The notes beneath the pieces are model-generated. The model did not search any database and was not told the origin of the DNA. It saw nothing but the letters and a program-made list of their open reading frames with translations. Below, one piece after another: positions 27,685-34,972 of a DNA stretch of 64,000 bases. Numbering within the stretch: the first letter of the stretch is position 1; each line of letters starts with the position of its first letter. This stretch comes from Rhizobium rosettiformans W3 (GTDB lineage Bacteria > Pseudomonadota > Alphaproteobacteria > Rhizobiales > Rhizobiaceae). The DNA lies in NCBI RefSeq assembly GCF_004912135.1, contig NZ_STGU01000004.1, forward strand, positions 186,001-250,000, given 5' to 3'. Both the position numbers and the translations under genes were made by a program.

Positions 27685-27999
27685 TCAGCTATCGCTCGGC
27701 CAACTGCCTTGCGGCCAGTTGCGGGCGGTATGGATGATACGCAGGATCAGGATGCGTTCGCCCTCCTTTTGATCGTCGATGGCGTAGCAGAGGATCCAGG
27801 GAAGCGGGGCGAGGGATTTTTCAAATGTGCCCGCTACACGTCCGGGGCGGCCGGTCGGAATGTCACTCAGGCGATTGCCAGCCGCCTCGATCGCGTCGAC
27901 GATACGCTCGGCCGCCTCGGGATCGTCTTCGGCGATATGGCGCAGGATCGCCATGGTGTCACGGGTGGCGTCGGCCGCCCAGACGACCGGGCGCTTCAT
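27685..27999 (-). CDS. RelE/ParE family toxin
   Basis: 104 residues of the ParE/RelE fold: VWAADATRDTMAILRHIAED, ERIVDAIEAAGNRLSDIPTG and a C-terminal ILILRIIHTARNWP, the typical IxRIxHxxR block. Paired with a ribbon-helix-helix type antitoxin whose stop overlaps this start (ATGA at 27996-27999). ParE members poison gyrase, RelE members cut mRNA; the sequence is closer to the ParE/RelE-plasmid group and does not settle the target. Confidence 0.9.
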   Translation of the reverse strand: MKRPVVWAADATRDTMAILRHIAEDDPEAAERIVDAIEAAGNRLSDIPTGRPGRVAGTFEKSLAPLPWILCYAIDDQKEGERILILRIIHTARNWPQGSWPSDS

Positions 28000-28265
28000 C
28001 CCCGGGTGGCCCGTTCGCGGCGGACCGCTGCGATCATCGCACGCATGTCGGCGATGGCGTCATCATGGCTGACCACGTTGCCGGAACGCCCATCGGCAAG
28101 GCTCTCTTCGATCGACTGCCGTAAGGCAAGCTCCTCCTCGACGAAGGCGGTTACCGCTTCCTCGGCAAGGTGCTGGCTGCTCCGGTCCCCGCCCGATGCG
28201 AGCGCATCGAGCTGGTCCTTCACCTCCTGACAGATTTCGATCGTCATCGTGGTGCGAGAAGACAT
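27996..28265 (-). CDS. Ribbon-helix-helix (ParD/RelB-like) antitoxin
   Basis: 89 residues from ATG 28265: RHH-like start MTIEICQEVKDQLDALASGG, then HLAEEAVTAFVEEELALRQS, a helix, and an acidic C-terminal tail that would bind the toxin (VVSHDDAIADMRAMIAAVRR). Overlaps the toxin gene by 4 nt, so the pair is translationally coupled. An alternative start at 28319 would add 18 basic residues that do not resemble the family. Confidence 0.88.
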   Translation of the reverse strand: MSSRTTMTIEICQEVKDQLDALASGGDRSSQHLAEEAVTAFVEEELALRQSIEESLADGRSGNVVSHDDAIADMRAMIAAVRRERATRG

Positions 28266-28341
28266 AGGCGCTGCTCTTCTGGTTGCCCGATCATCATAGC
28301 GCGGGAGTCGAGGATGCACCAGATCAAGCGCGGATCAGCAC

Positions 28342-29217
28342 TCACACCCCGAACTGCTCCGGCCAGTCTCGGCGGGTGGCGACCTGGCCTTCGGTTCGGA
28401 GGCGGCGGACCATGTCGAGGTCGATCTCGGTGATCAACCAGTGGCTTTCTTCGACAGTGTCGCTCTCGCTTTCGGCATAGATGCCATTGGGCGGCATGCC
28501 GTAGTCGGAGGGAACGTAGAGGGCGGCGCGGCCGCGGTTTTCGTCGAGGGCCGGGGACCAGGGCGCGGTGCCCGCGGTGGGGGAGGCGAGCACGGCAATC
28601 TGGTTTTCCAGTGCCCGGGCCTGAGCACCGATGCGCACGCGATAGGCGCCAGCCAGCGTATCGGTGCAGGACGGGGCGAGGATGAGGTCGACGCCTTGTT
28701 CGGCGAGGCCATGCGCCAGCATCGGGAATTCGTTGTCGTAGCAGATGAGGATGCCGAGCTTGCCGAGTGGCGTGTCGAAGGCGGTGAGGCCGTCGCGTCC
28801 GGCGGCGATACCCCATTGCTCGCGCTCGAAGCGGGTCATGATGATCTTGTCCTGATGACCGATCAGACCGTCGGGGCCGAACAGAAAGGCGCGGTTGCGG
28901 TATTGGCCATCGGGATCGAGCACCGGTGCGGAGCCGGGCTGGAAGACGATGGGATGCGTGCGGGCAAGCTCCTCGCAGAGCTTGACCCAGGCCGGAATCA
29001 GCGGCTGGATGCCGGCGATCGAGCCATGCAGGTCCGAGCGGGTTTGAGGATCGAGCTGGCCGGCGAGCACCAGACCGGCATATTCCGGCAGCAGAACGAG
29101 CTTTGCGCCCCGCTCGACGGCCTGATGCACCAGGCCCGTCAGGTGGAGGACGTAATCCTCCCATGTCTCGATGAGGTCGATCTTGTATTGGCAGGCGGCG
29201 AGCGTGAGGGTTGTCAT
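28342..29217 (-). CDS. Carbon-nitrogen hydrolase family protein
   Basis: 291 residues with the nitrilase-superfamily catalytic set: Glu45 in LLPEYAGL, Lys124 in GHQDKIIMTRF and Cys159 in LGILICYDNEFP. Such enzymes cleave nitriles, amides or ureas; the substrate is not evident. It starts within the GNAT gene stop (ATGA at 29214-29217), so the two are coupled, and a divergent NTF2-like gene lies just beyond. GNAT and CN hydrolase together could acetylate and deacylate a common small molecule, but that is inference. Confidence 0.9.
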   Translation of the reverse strand: MTTLTLAACQYKIDLIETWEDYVLHLTGLVHQAVERGAKLVLLPEYAGLVLAGQLDPQTRSDLHGSIAGIQPLIPAWVKLCEELARTHPIVFQPGSAPVLDPDGQYRNRAFLFGPDGLIGHQDKIIMTRFEREQWGIAAGRDGLTAFDTPLGKLGILICYDNEFPMLAHGLAEQGVDLILAPSCTDTLAGAYRVRIGAQARALENQIAVLASPTAGTAPWSPALDENRGRAALYVPSDYGMPPNGIYAESESDTVEESHWLITEIDLDMVRRLRTEGQVATRRDWPEQFGV

Positions 29218-29807
29218 GCTGTGAGATCCCGGATCCAGAAGGAAAGTGGCTTCGGGCTCTCGACGGTCTCGTCGAGGTCGCGCCAGGTGAAGGTCGTGCG
29301 AAGCTCGGGGTGATGGGTATAGCCGCGCTTGGCCCAGAAGACGTCGAGTGGCTGGTAATCGGCGGGCCTGCGCGGATGATCGGCAGGGCGTTCGACGGCG
29401 CAGAAGGTGGCGTAGCGCAGGCCGAGCCTCTTTGCTTGCGCCTCGCGGCCCTCGAAGAATTTCACGCCGATGCCTTGGCCGCGATACTGCGGCAGAAGCA
29501 CGCTTTCGCCGAAATAGAAATAGTCGGCCGGATCGCGGCCAGCGGCGATGAAGGGTGCCTGGACCTCGTCTGTCTCCGAAATCATCGGTGTGCCCGTCGA
29601 GGCACCGACGACTTTGCCATCGTCGATGGCGAGGACAAAGATCGAGCCTTCCGACCGCGCATAGGTCTCCATGTACTGGCGCTCATAGTCGCTGTCGCCA
29701 TGATAGAGATAGGGAAAGTCGCGGAAGACCGCGATCCGAAGCCTTGCAAGGTCGTCGAAATAGGGCGTCGCGTCGCTGCCGGAAAAGGATTGGATCGTGA
29801 GCGTCAT
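29214..29807 (-). CDS. GNAT family N-acetyltransferase
   Basis: 197 residues. Substrate region ARLRIAVFRDFPYLYHGDSD, core strands FVLAIDDGKVVGASTGTP, acetyl-CoA loop GESVLLPQYRGQGIGVKFFE and C-terminal YQPLDVFWAKRGYTHHPELR. First gene of a two-gene operon with a carbon-nitrogen hydrolase. The FRDFPYLYHG segment is longer than in simple GNATs and probably shapes a specific acceptor pocket. Acceptor unknown. Confidence 0.88.
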   Translation of the reverse strand: MTLTIQSFSGSDATPYFDDLARLRIAVFRDFPYLYHGDSDYERQYMETYARSEGSIFVLAIDDGKVVGASTGTPMISETDEVQAPFIAAGRDPADYFYFGESVLLPQYRGQGIGVKFFEGREAQAKRLGLRYATFCAVERPADHPRRPADYQPLDVFWAKRGYTHHPELRTTFTWRDLDETVESPKPLSFWIRDLTA

Positions 29808-29888
29808 AGAGTGTTTTCAGTCCGTTGCGGAGTGGTTATACCCATCCAGGACGACCTGAGAAAGCAATTCCACGACGAGGAGTGACCG

Positions 29889-30290
29889 ATGACCGCCGCC
29901 GCCACCATCCGTGCCTATTACGATGCCTTCAATGCCGGCGACATGGACCGCTTCCTTTCGCTCCTCACCGACGATGTCGCCCATGACATCAACCAGGGTG
30001 CCCGCCAGACGGGCAAGGACGCTTTCGCCAAGTTCATGGACCACATGAACCGCTGCTACAAGGAAGAGCTCACCGACATGGTGATCATGGTGAACGAGGA
30101 CGGTACGCGCGGTGCGGCCGAGTTCATCGTCAACGGCACCTATCTCGCGACCGACGAAGGTCTGCCGGAAGCCAACGGCCAGACCTATCGTCTGCCAGCC
30201 GGCGCCTTCTTCGAGATCCGCGACGGCAAGGTCGCGCGCATCTCCAACTATTACAGCCTCCCCGACTGGATCGCCCAGGTCGGCGGCTGA
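29889..30290 (+). CDS. NTF2-like / SnoaL-like ketosteroid-isomerase-related protein
   Basis: 133 residues of the NTF2-like fold: TIRAYYDAFNAGDMDRFLSL, LTDDVAHDINQGARQTGKDA, and C-terminal FFEIRDGKVARISNYYSLPD. Members are isomerases, cyclases or binding proteins. It diverges from the GNAT/CN-hydrolase operon with 81 nt between starts, suggesting shared control. GACGAGGAG precedes ATG 29889. No catalytic assignment is possible. Confidence 0.87.
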   Translation: MTAAATIRAYYDAFNAGDMDRFLSLLTDDVAHDINQGARQTGKDAFAKFMDHMNRCYKEELTDMVIMVNEDGTRGAAEFIVNGTYLATDEGLPEANGQTYRLPAGAFFEIRDGKVARISNYYSLPDWIAQVGG

Positions 30291-30311
30291 ACGGCCGCCG
30301 CGGCTTCGCAG

Positions 30312-31748
30312 TCAGGGCTGAACTGAGGCCTCGGCCGTGCACAGACGCCGGGCATCGAGCAGGCCCCAGCCGAAGACCTGGTCCTTGCCGGGGCTGCCGA
30401 TATCCTGCGCCAGTCCGGAGAGCGCCTCGGCCATCTGTGCTGGTGTGAGCTCCGGCCGCTCTGCGAGAAGGACGGCGGCCGCGGCGCTGACGAAGGGGGC
30501 GGCAAAGGATGTGCCGCTCTTCGGACGGGCGCCGCTGATCGAGGCGGCGGTCCAGACATTGACACCAGGGGCGGCGATATCGACATGCGCGCCCTGGTTC
30601 GCGCGGCGATAGGCATTGCGGCCCTTGTCGACAGCCGTCACGGCGATCACCCCGTCATAGCCGGCGGGATAGAGTGGTTTCGCCCTGGGTCCGGCATTGC
30701 CGACCGCTGCGACCAGGATCACGCGACGCTCGATCATGGCGTCCACGGTTGTCTTCAGCAATGCATTGTCCGGACCGGCGAGGCTGAGATTGATCACTCG
30801 CACATTGCGACCCGCCAGCGCATCGAGCGCCCTGACCAGATCGAAGGTGGAGGCGACATCGGCCGATCCGCCAAGCCTTCGGAAGGCATCGACGGCGACC
30901 ACCTTGGATGAGGGCAGAAGGCCGGGCGCCCGGCTGCCGGCCGCACCCACGAGAAGAGCCGCAACCGCCGTCCCATGCTGGCGCCCGGATTGCGGCAGCG
31001 CATCGTCGGTGATCCGGATAACTTCGAGCCGCGCATCGCCGAGTGATGGATGATCCGGGTTGATGGCGGTGTCGATCAGGCCGATCGTCGGCAGGCTTCC
31101 ACAGCGCTGCACAAGTCCTGCGGGATCAATGGGCCAGCCGATGATCTCGCGCACCAGCGCACAACTCTGGCCGCCGCAATAGGGGGCGGTTTCCGTCTGC
31201 TCGGGCCGGTAATAGTGATTGAAGTCGACCTGAGCGACCGGGGCAAGGGATGTGACCCTCTCGCGCGCCGCCTCCAGCCCGGTGCCACGCGGCACGACGA
31301 GACGCACGATCTCGGTGGCGGGGCCGGCGGTCACCAGGCCGAGGCTCTGGCGCTCGGCAACGGCATAACCTTCTTCGGTCAACTGGGTGATGGCGGCCTC
31401 GGGCAGACCGACGGCAATGATTTCGTTCGGCACGCGATCGGGAATGGCTGTGGCTGCGCGACGAACGGGTGCTGGACGTTGGGGCTGCAGGAAAGGAAAC
31501 AGCGTGAAGCCGGATGGCCTCGAAGAGGGGCGGTCCCCTGATCGACCGGAGCCGCCTTCGCTGCGCCGACCCCCGCCATCGTCACCATCATCATCATCAT
31601 CATCGTCCCCACCACCGTCATCGTCGTCATCCGCAAATGCGGACGAAACCAACGGCAGTGTCGGGTAGAGGGGGAGGGAGACGGGTGGAGGTAGGACCAT
31701 CGCGAGTCCCAGCAATCCGCCGAGCAACCTTGCAAAGACCCGATCCAT
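30312..31748 (-). CDS. S8 (subtilisin-like) serine peptidase, secreted, with Asp-rich N-terminal tract
   Basis: 478 residues. A hydrophobic N-terminus (about 6-35) forms a signal peptide, followed by an Asp/Gly-rich tract at 40-60 containing runs of five and seven Asp, then a basic linker and a propeptide-like region. The S8 triad is Asp226 (IGLIDTAIN), His258 (QHGTAVA) and Ser414 (GTSFAAPF), with oxyanion Asn351 (AVGNAG). It is expected to work outside the cytoplasm. It diverges from an ECF sigma/anti-sigma operon 106 nt away, a pairing that suggests the protease is either a target of the sigma factor or part of its signal pathway. Confidence 0.9.
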   Translation of the reverse strand: MDRVFARLLGGLLGLAMVLPPPVSLPLYPTLPLVSSAFADDDDDGGGDDDDDDDGDDGGGRRSEGGSGRSGDRPSSRPSGFTLFPFLQPQRPAPVRRAATAIPDRVPNEIIAVGLPEAAITQLTEEGYAVAERQSLGLVTAGPATEIVRLVVPRGTGLEAARERVTSLAPVAQVDFNHYYRPEQTETAPYCGGQSCALVREIIGWPIDPAGLVQRCGSLPTIGLIDTAINPDHPSLGDARLEVIRITDDALPQSGRQHGTAVAALLVGAAGSRAPGLLPSSKVVAVDAFRRLGGSADVASTFDLVRALDALAGRNVRVINLSLAGPDNALLKTTVDAMIERRVILVAAVGNAGPRAKPLYPAGYDGVIAVTAVDKGRNAYRRANQGAHVDIAAPGVNVWTAASISGARPKSGTSFAAPFVSAAAAVLLAERPELTPAQMAEALSGLAQDIGSPGKDQVFGWGLLDARRLCTAEASVQP

Positions 31749-31854
31749 GTTCCATCTCTCCCTTGTCGCCGCCGGGATTTTGCGCCGGTCGGCGGCCGTC
31801 CTGCAGGGATATACGCGCGAGCCGCCGGTTTATTCCGGAGACACGGAAGTTTTT

Positions 31855-32379
31855 ATGGTTGAACCGATCGATATCGTCGGAGAGCGCCTTGTCTCCTTCC
31901 TGCCGAACCTCAGGCGTTTTGCGATTTCGCTCTGCCGCGCACGTGACGTCGCCGACGATCTCGTTCAGCAGACTTGCGAGCGGGCCTTGGCCGCGGCTTC
32001 GAGCTTCGACCCAAATACGCGCTTCGATGCTTGGGTATTTCGTATCCTGCGCAATCTCTGGCTCGACCAGCTGCGTCGACAGAAGACGGCAGGGCCAGCG
32101 GTTGATATCGACGAGATGCACGATCTCTCCGTCGGCTCCGGCGAAGCGCAGAGCGAGGCGCGGCTGGCGCTTGAACGGGTACAGGTCGCATTGCAGGAAT
32201 TGCCCCCTGAGCAGCGCGAGGTTCTGGTGCTGGTCTGCATCGAGGAGCTGAGCTACCGCGATGCCGCTGATGTGCTGGAAATCCCGGTAGGCACGGTGAT
32301 GAGCCGGCTCGCCCGCGCCCGAAAGGCACTTTCCGAATTGACGGGAATAAATCCCGAAGCCAGACGTTCTTCGCCATGA
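31855..32379 (+). CDS. ECF sigma factor
   Basis: 174 residues: sigma-2 (RFAISLCRARDVADDLVQQT, AWVFRILRNLWLDQLRRQK) and sigma-4 (LQELPPEQREVLVLVCIEEL, SYRDAADVLEIPVGTVMSRL). ATG 31855 follows GGAAG at 31845-31849; the frame is open further but that part lies in the divergent promoter region. The anti-sigma gene starts 16 nt after its stop. Signal unknown; a divergent S8 protease is the likely companion. Confidence 0.92.
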   Translation: MVEPIDIVGERLVSFLPNLRRFAISLCRARDVADDLVQQTCERALAAASSFDPNTRFDAWVFRILRNLWLDQLRRQKTAGPAVDIDEMHDLSVGSGEAQSEARLALERVQVALQELPPEQREVLVLVCIEELSYRDAADVLEIPVGTVMSRLARARKALSELTGINPEARRSSP

Positions 32380-32395
32380 GAAAGGCGGACACTCC

Positions 32396-33175
32396 ATGAC
32401 ACGCGCGATTTCCGACGAAATGCTGATGGCCTTTGCCGATGGCGAACTCGCTCCCGCCGAACAGGAGGAGATCGAGGCAGCACTTGCCGAGGACGAGGCT
32501 CTGGCCGAGCGCCTCGCCGTATTCATGGACACGAGACATGAGCTCTCGGCGACTATGAAGCCGCTGATCAATGAGCCGGTGCCGGCAGCACTTCAGGCCT
32601 CCCTCGCCGCTGCGATCGCGACAGCCCGGCAGACACAGGGTGCCCAGCCGCAAACAACCGAGACTGTCGTGCCGCTCAGGCCGCGTGCGTCATCCACGTC
32701 TGCCGCTCGGTCCACGGGATCGGCGATTTCGTCGCCCTGGGGGATGGCACTCGCTGCCTCCTTCGTCGGGATCGTCGTTGGTCTCGGCGGTTTCCTGCTT
32801 GGCCAATCGACCGGTGTTGCGCCGGATGGCGCAAACCTGGCGCTGAACGAGGCGCTGGAAACCCTGCCCTCGGGCGGGGACCGCGCGCTCTCTGAATCCG
32901 AAAGCCTGCATATGATCGCGAGCTTTCGCGATGCCGAAGGGCATCTCTGCCGCGAATACGAGCGCAAGGCGGCAGATGCCGTGACCACGGCGGTGGCCTG
33001 CCATGGACCGGCGGGCTGGCAGACGCGATTTGCTCTGACCAACCCGGTCGCGGAAGGCTACGTGCCGGCCTCGACCACGGACACGCTGGATGCCTTCCTT
33101 TCCGGCATCGGCGCTGGTGCGCCGTTGTCGCCCCAGGAAGAAATCGCCGATATCGAAGCCCTTCGCAGCCGCTGA
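32396..33175 (+). CDS. Transmembrane anti-sigma factor
   Basis: 259 residues. The N-terminal cytoplasmic zinc-less anti-sigma-like helix region (ISDEMLMAFADGELAPAEQE) resembles RsiW/ChrR-type starts. One transmembrane segment lies at about 118-137 (MALAASFVGIVVGLGGFLLG), and a periplasmic domain of about 120 residues has two Cys (EGHLCREYE and TAVACHGPAG) that could form a disulfide. It would sequester the sigma factor encoded upstream and release it on an envelope signal, possibly redox or proteolytic. Confidence 0.87.
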   Translation: MTRAISDEMLMAFADGELAPAEQEEIEAALAEDEALAERLAVFMDTRHELSATMKPLINEPVPAALQASLAAAIATARQTQGAQPQTTETVVPLRPRASSTSAARSTGSAISSPWGMALAASFVGIVVGLGGFLLGQSTGVAPDGANLALNEALETLPSGGDRALSESESLHMIASFRDAEGHLCREYERKAADAVTTAVACHGPAGWQTRFALTNPVAEGYVPASTTDTLDAFLSGIGAGAPLSPQEEIADIEALRSR

Positions 33176-33254
33176 AACGAAAAAAATGACGCGGACGGGA
33201 ATAACCTCCCGCCCCATCCGTTCTCCAGAGCAGACTAGGATCTGGAGAAAGCCG

Positions 33255-33971
33255 ATGAAGCTGTCGCTGCTGAAACGTCCGACACCCCGCATCACCTTCA
33301 CCTGCCGTCCCGAGGACGAAGGTGTGATCACGCCGCCGGTTCGGGCCAAAACCGTGTTGCCCGAATGGTTCCGGAAGCTGCCGGCAGTGACTGAGGCCAA
33401 GGTCTCGCCGACCGATAGCGGCCTGACGGTGAAACGCTGCATGCCCTTCCTCGACGCGATGATGGCAGGCTGGGTAATCGGCCTGCCGGCAACCGTACGC
33501 ATGGAAATTTCCGATGGCGGCCGCACGGTGAATTGCGGTTGGGATTTCGATCGCACGCTTGTCAGCAACCATGCCACCCACCAGGTGGCCGGCAATCCGC
33601 GTGACCCGCTGCCGCCCTGCAAGTTTCACAACTACTGGACCATTCGCACGCCGCCCGGCTGGAGCTGTCTTTTCGTATCGCCGCTCAACCGTCCAAACGG
33701 GCTCTTTGAGGTCGCTGCGGGCGTCGTTGATACCGATACCTATCAGTCGGAAATCCATTTTCCCTTTTTCGCAACCGGGCCGGATGGTTTGCATGTGCTC
33801 GAACGCGGCACGCCGATCGTCCAGGTGATCCCCTTCCGGCGCGAGACCTCGGATCTCGAAGGCGACATCCGCACCGAGACGGAAGAAGAGCAGACGACAC
33901 GCAGGACGATCTTCCGCAAGACGATCGCCTCCGAAGGCTGGTACCGGAAGTTCGCCCGCGCCCAGCGCTGA
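33255..33971 (+). CDS. Hypothetical protein, DUF6065-like
   Basis: 238 residues from ATG 33255. Soluble, with VLPEWFRKLPAV, GLTVKRCMPFLDAMMAGWVI, DRTLVSNHATHQV and a C-terminal IVQVIPFRRE. The KRCxPFxDAMxxG pattern recalls a family (DUF6065) found in bacteria and large tailed phages, where its role is unknown; this assignment is from memory and tentative. No signal peptide. It is followed by a hairpin terminator and stands alone. Confidence 0.6.
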   Translation: MKLSLLKRPTPRITFTCRPEDEGVITPPVRAKTVLPEWFRKLPAVTEAKVSPTDSGLTVKRCMPFLDAMMAGWVIGLPATVRMEISDGGRTVNCGWDFDRTLVSNHATHQVAGNPRDPLPPCKFHNYWTIRTPPGWSCLFVSPLNRPNGLFEVAAGVVDTDTYQSEIHFPFFATGPDGLHVLERGTPIVQVIPFRRETSDLEGDIRTETEEEQTTRRTIFRKTIASEGWYRKFARAQR

Positions 33972-33996
33972 GAAGACCAGCATCATCCTGTCGTTG

Positions 33997-34037
33997 ACCA
34001 CCCGGAACGCCGTTTCGGGTGGTGCTTCCGGTTTTGC
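33997..34037 (+). terminator. Hairpin terminator
   Basis: ACCACCCG (33997-34004) pairs with CGGGTGGT (34016-34023), with one further imperfect step (GAA/TTT), followed by GCTTCCGGTTTTG. It lies 26 nt after the stop at 33971. Confidence 0.55.
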
Positions 34038-34154
34038 CGCAATTGAGATTTAAATATCTGAAAATAAATGAGTTTTGTCGGAATAAACCTCGAGGCGGTC
34101 CGTTCTTCCCATGCAGCCGACGTGCTGCCGTGAAAGAAACCAAGGAGACTGACC

Positions 34155-34505
34155 ATGAAGAAATTCATCGCCATCCTGAGCTCGGTGCTCGCCATCGGCA
34201 CCACCGCCCCGGCCCCTGCTCTGGCCGACGATCCGCTGACCCGCTTCCTCGACCGGGCGACGGGTGAGGGCCGCTCCTATGCGCGCTCTGGCGGCCGCAA
34301 CGACGATCGCCGCGGTTGGAGTTCGAACAGCAACTCGAACGGTTCGTCGAACTCCTCGAGCAATTCGAATTCCAACAGCAATTCGAACTCGTCCTCGAAC
34401 AGCAGCTCCAATTCGTCCAACAATTCGAGTTCGAATTCCTCGTCGAACTCGTCCTCCAACTCTTCGTCGAACTCGTCGTCCAACTCGTCCGACGACGACG
34501 ATTGA
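34155..34505 (+). CDS. Small secreted Ser-Asn repeat protein
   Basis: 116 residues. Signal peptide 1-24 (IAILSSVLAIGTTAPAPALA), a short charged segment (about 25-55, DPLTRFLDRATGEGRSYARS), then about 56 residues made almost only of Ser and Asn (56-112), ending in four Asp. Composition suggests an unstructured, strongly hydrophilic extracytoplasmic tail. The strongly biased frame, good signal peptide and AAGGAGA ribosome site (34141-34147) argue it is a real gene. The opposite strand also stays open as an acidic frame, but it has no other support. Function unknown. Confidence 0.75.
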   Translation: MKKFIAILSSVLAIGTTAPAPALADDPLTRFLDRATGEGRSYARSGGRNDDRRGWSSNSNSNGSSNSSSNSNSNSNSNSSSNSSSNSSNNSSSNSSSNSSSNSSSNSSSNSSDDDD

Positions 34506-34525
34506 TCCCTGCATCGGATCGAAAC

Positions 34526-34552
34526 GAAAAAGGCCGCGGCATTGCCGCGGCC
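34526..34552 (-). terminator. Terminator for the DUF2171 gene
   Basis: On the minus strand AGGCCGCGGCA, short loop, TGCCGCGGCCT followed by TTTTCG. It lies 24 nt past the stop at 34576; the plus strand downstream also has a short CCTCCTTAT, so it may stop transcription from the Ser-Asn gene too. Confidence 0.8.
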
Positions 34553-34575
34553 TCCTTATAGGGAACTGATGGGGA

Positions 34576-34806
34576 TCAGTTGACCGACCAGTCACGCTTG
34601 ACGGCATCGGCATCCTTCGAGAGATGCACGTGCTGATCGACGTGGTCGACCCAGTCGAGCGGGATGTAGTGGTGCTGGCCGTCAGCGGAATCGTTCTTGG
34701 TCAGCTTGATGCGGCTTGCGCCATCCATGTGGTCGACGGTGCCGACATGGGCGCCGTCCTGGGCCAGAACTTCCATGTGTTCGCGGATCTGATCTGCAGA
34801 AATCAT
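34576..34806 (-). CDS. DUF2171 protein
   Basis: 76 residues matching DUF2171 (PRC-barrel-like small protein): ADQIREHMEVLAQDGAHVGT, VDHMDGASRIKLTKNDSADG and HYIPLDWVDHVDQHVHLSKD. Family members are frequent in alphaproteobacterial stress regulons; a loose GGAAC-N19-TT match lies upstream on this strand (GGAAC complement at 34863-34867). Cytosolic, function unknown. Confidence 0.88.
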   Translation of the reverse strand: MISADQIREHMEVLAQDGAHVGTVDHMDGASRIKLTKNDSADGQHHYIPLDWVDHVDQHVHLSKDADAVKRDWSVN

Positions 34807-34972
34807 CGGTCATCTTCCTTCGGGTGTTGCGATGGCTGGGAAAGGCGCGACGAGGGGAATTTGTTCCGGGGCCATTCGCCGCAGGGCGCGACAGGCCCGT
34901 TGCGGAACATCCTCCGCTCACGTGCATTGAATGTCACGCGCGCGAGATCCTTCGCCGCCAGCGAGTACACAT

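Noticed and set aside
34277..34483. Minus-strand acidic frame (Glu/Leu/Phe-rich) opposite the Ser-Asn gene
   Set aside because: It is the antisense of the TCG/AAC repeat; it has no signal, ribosome site or other support.
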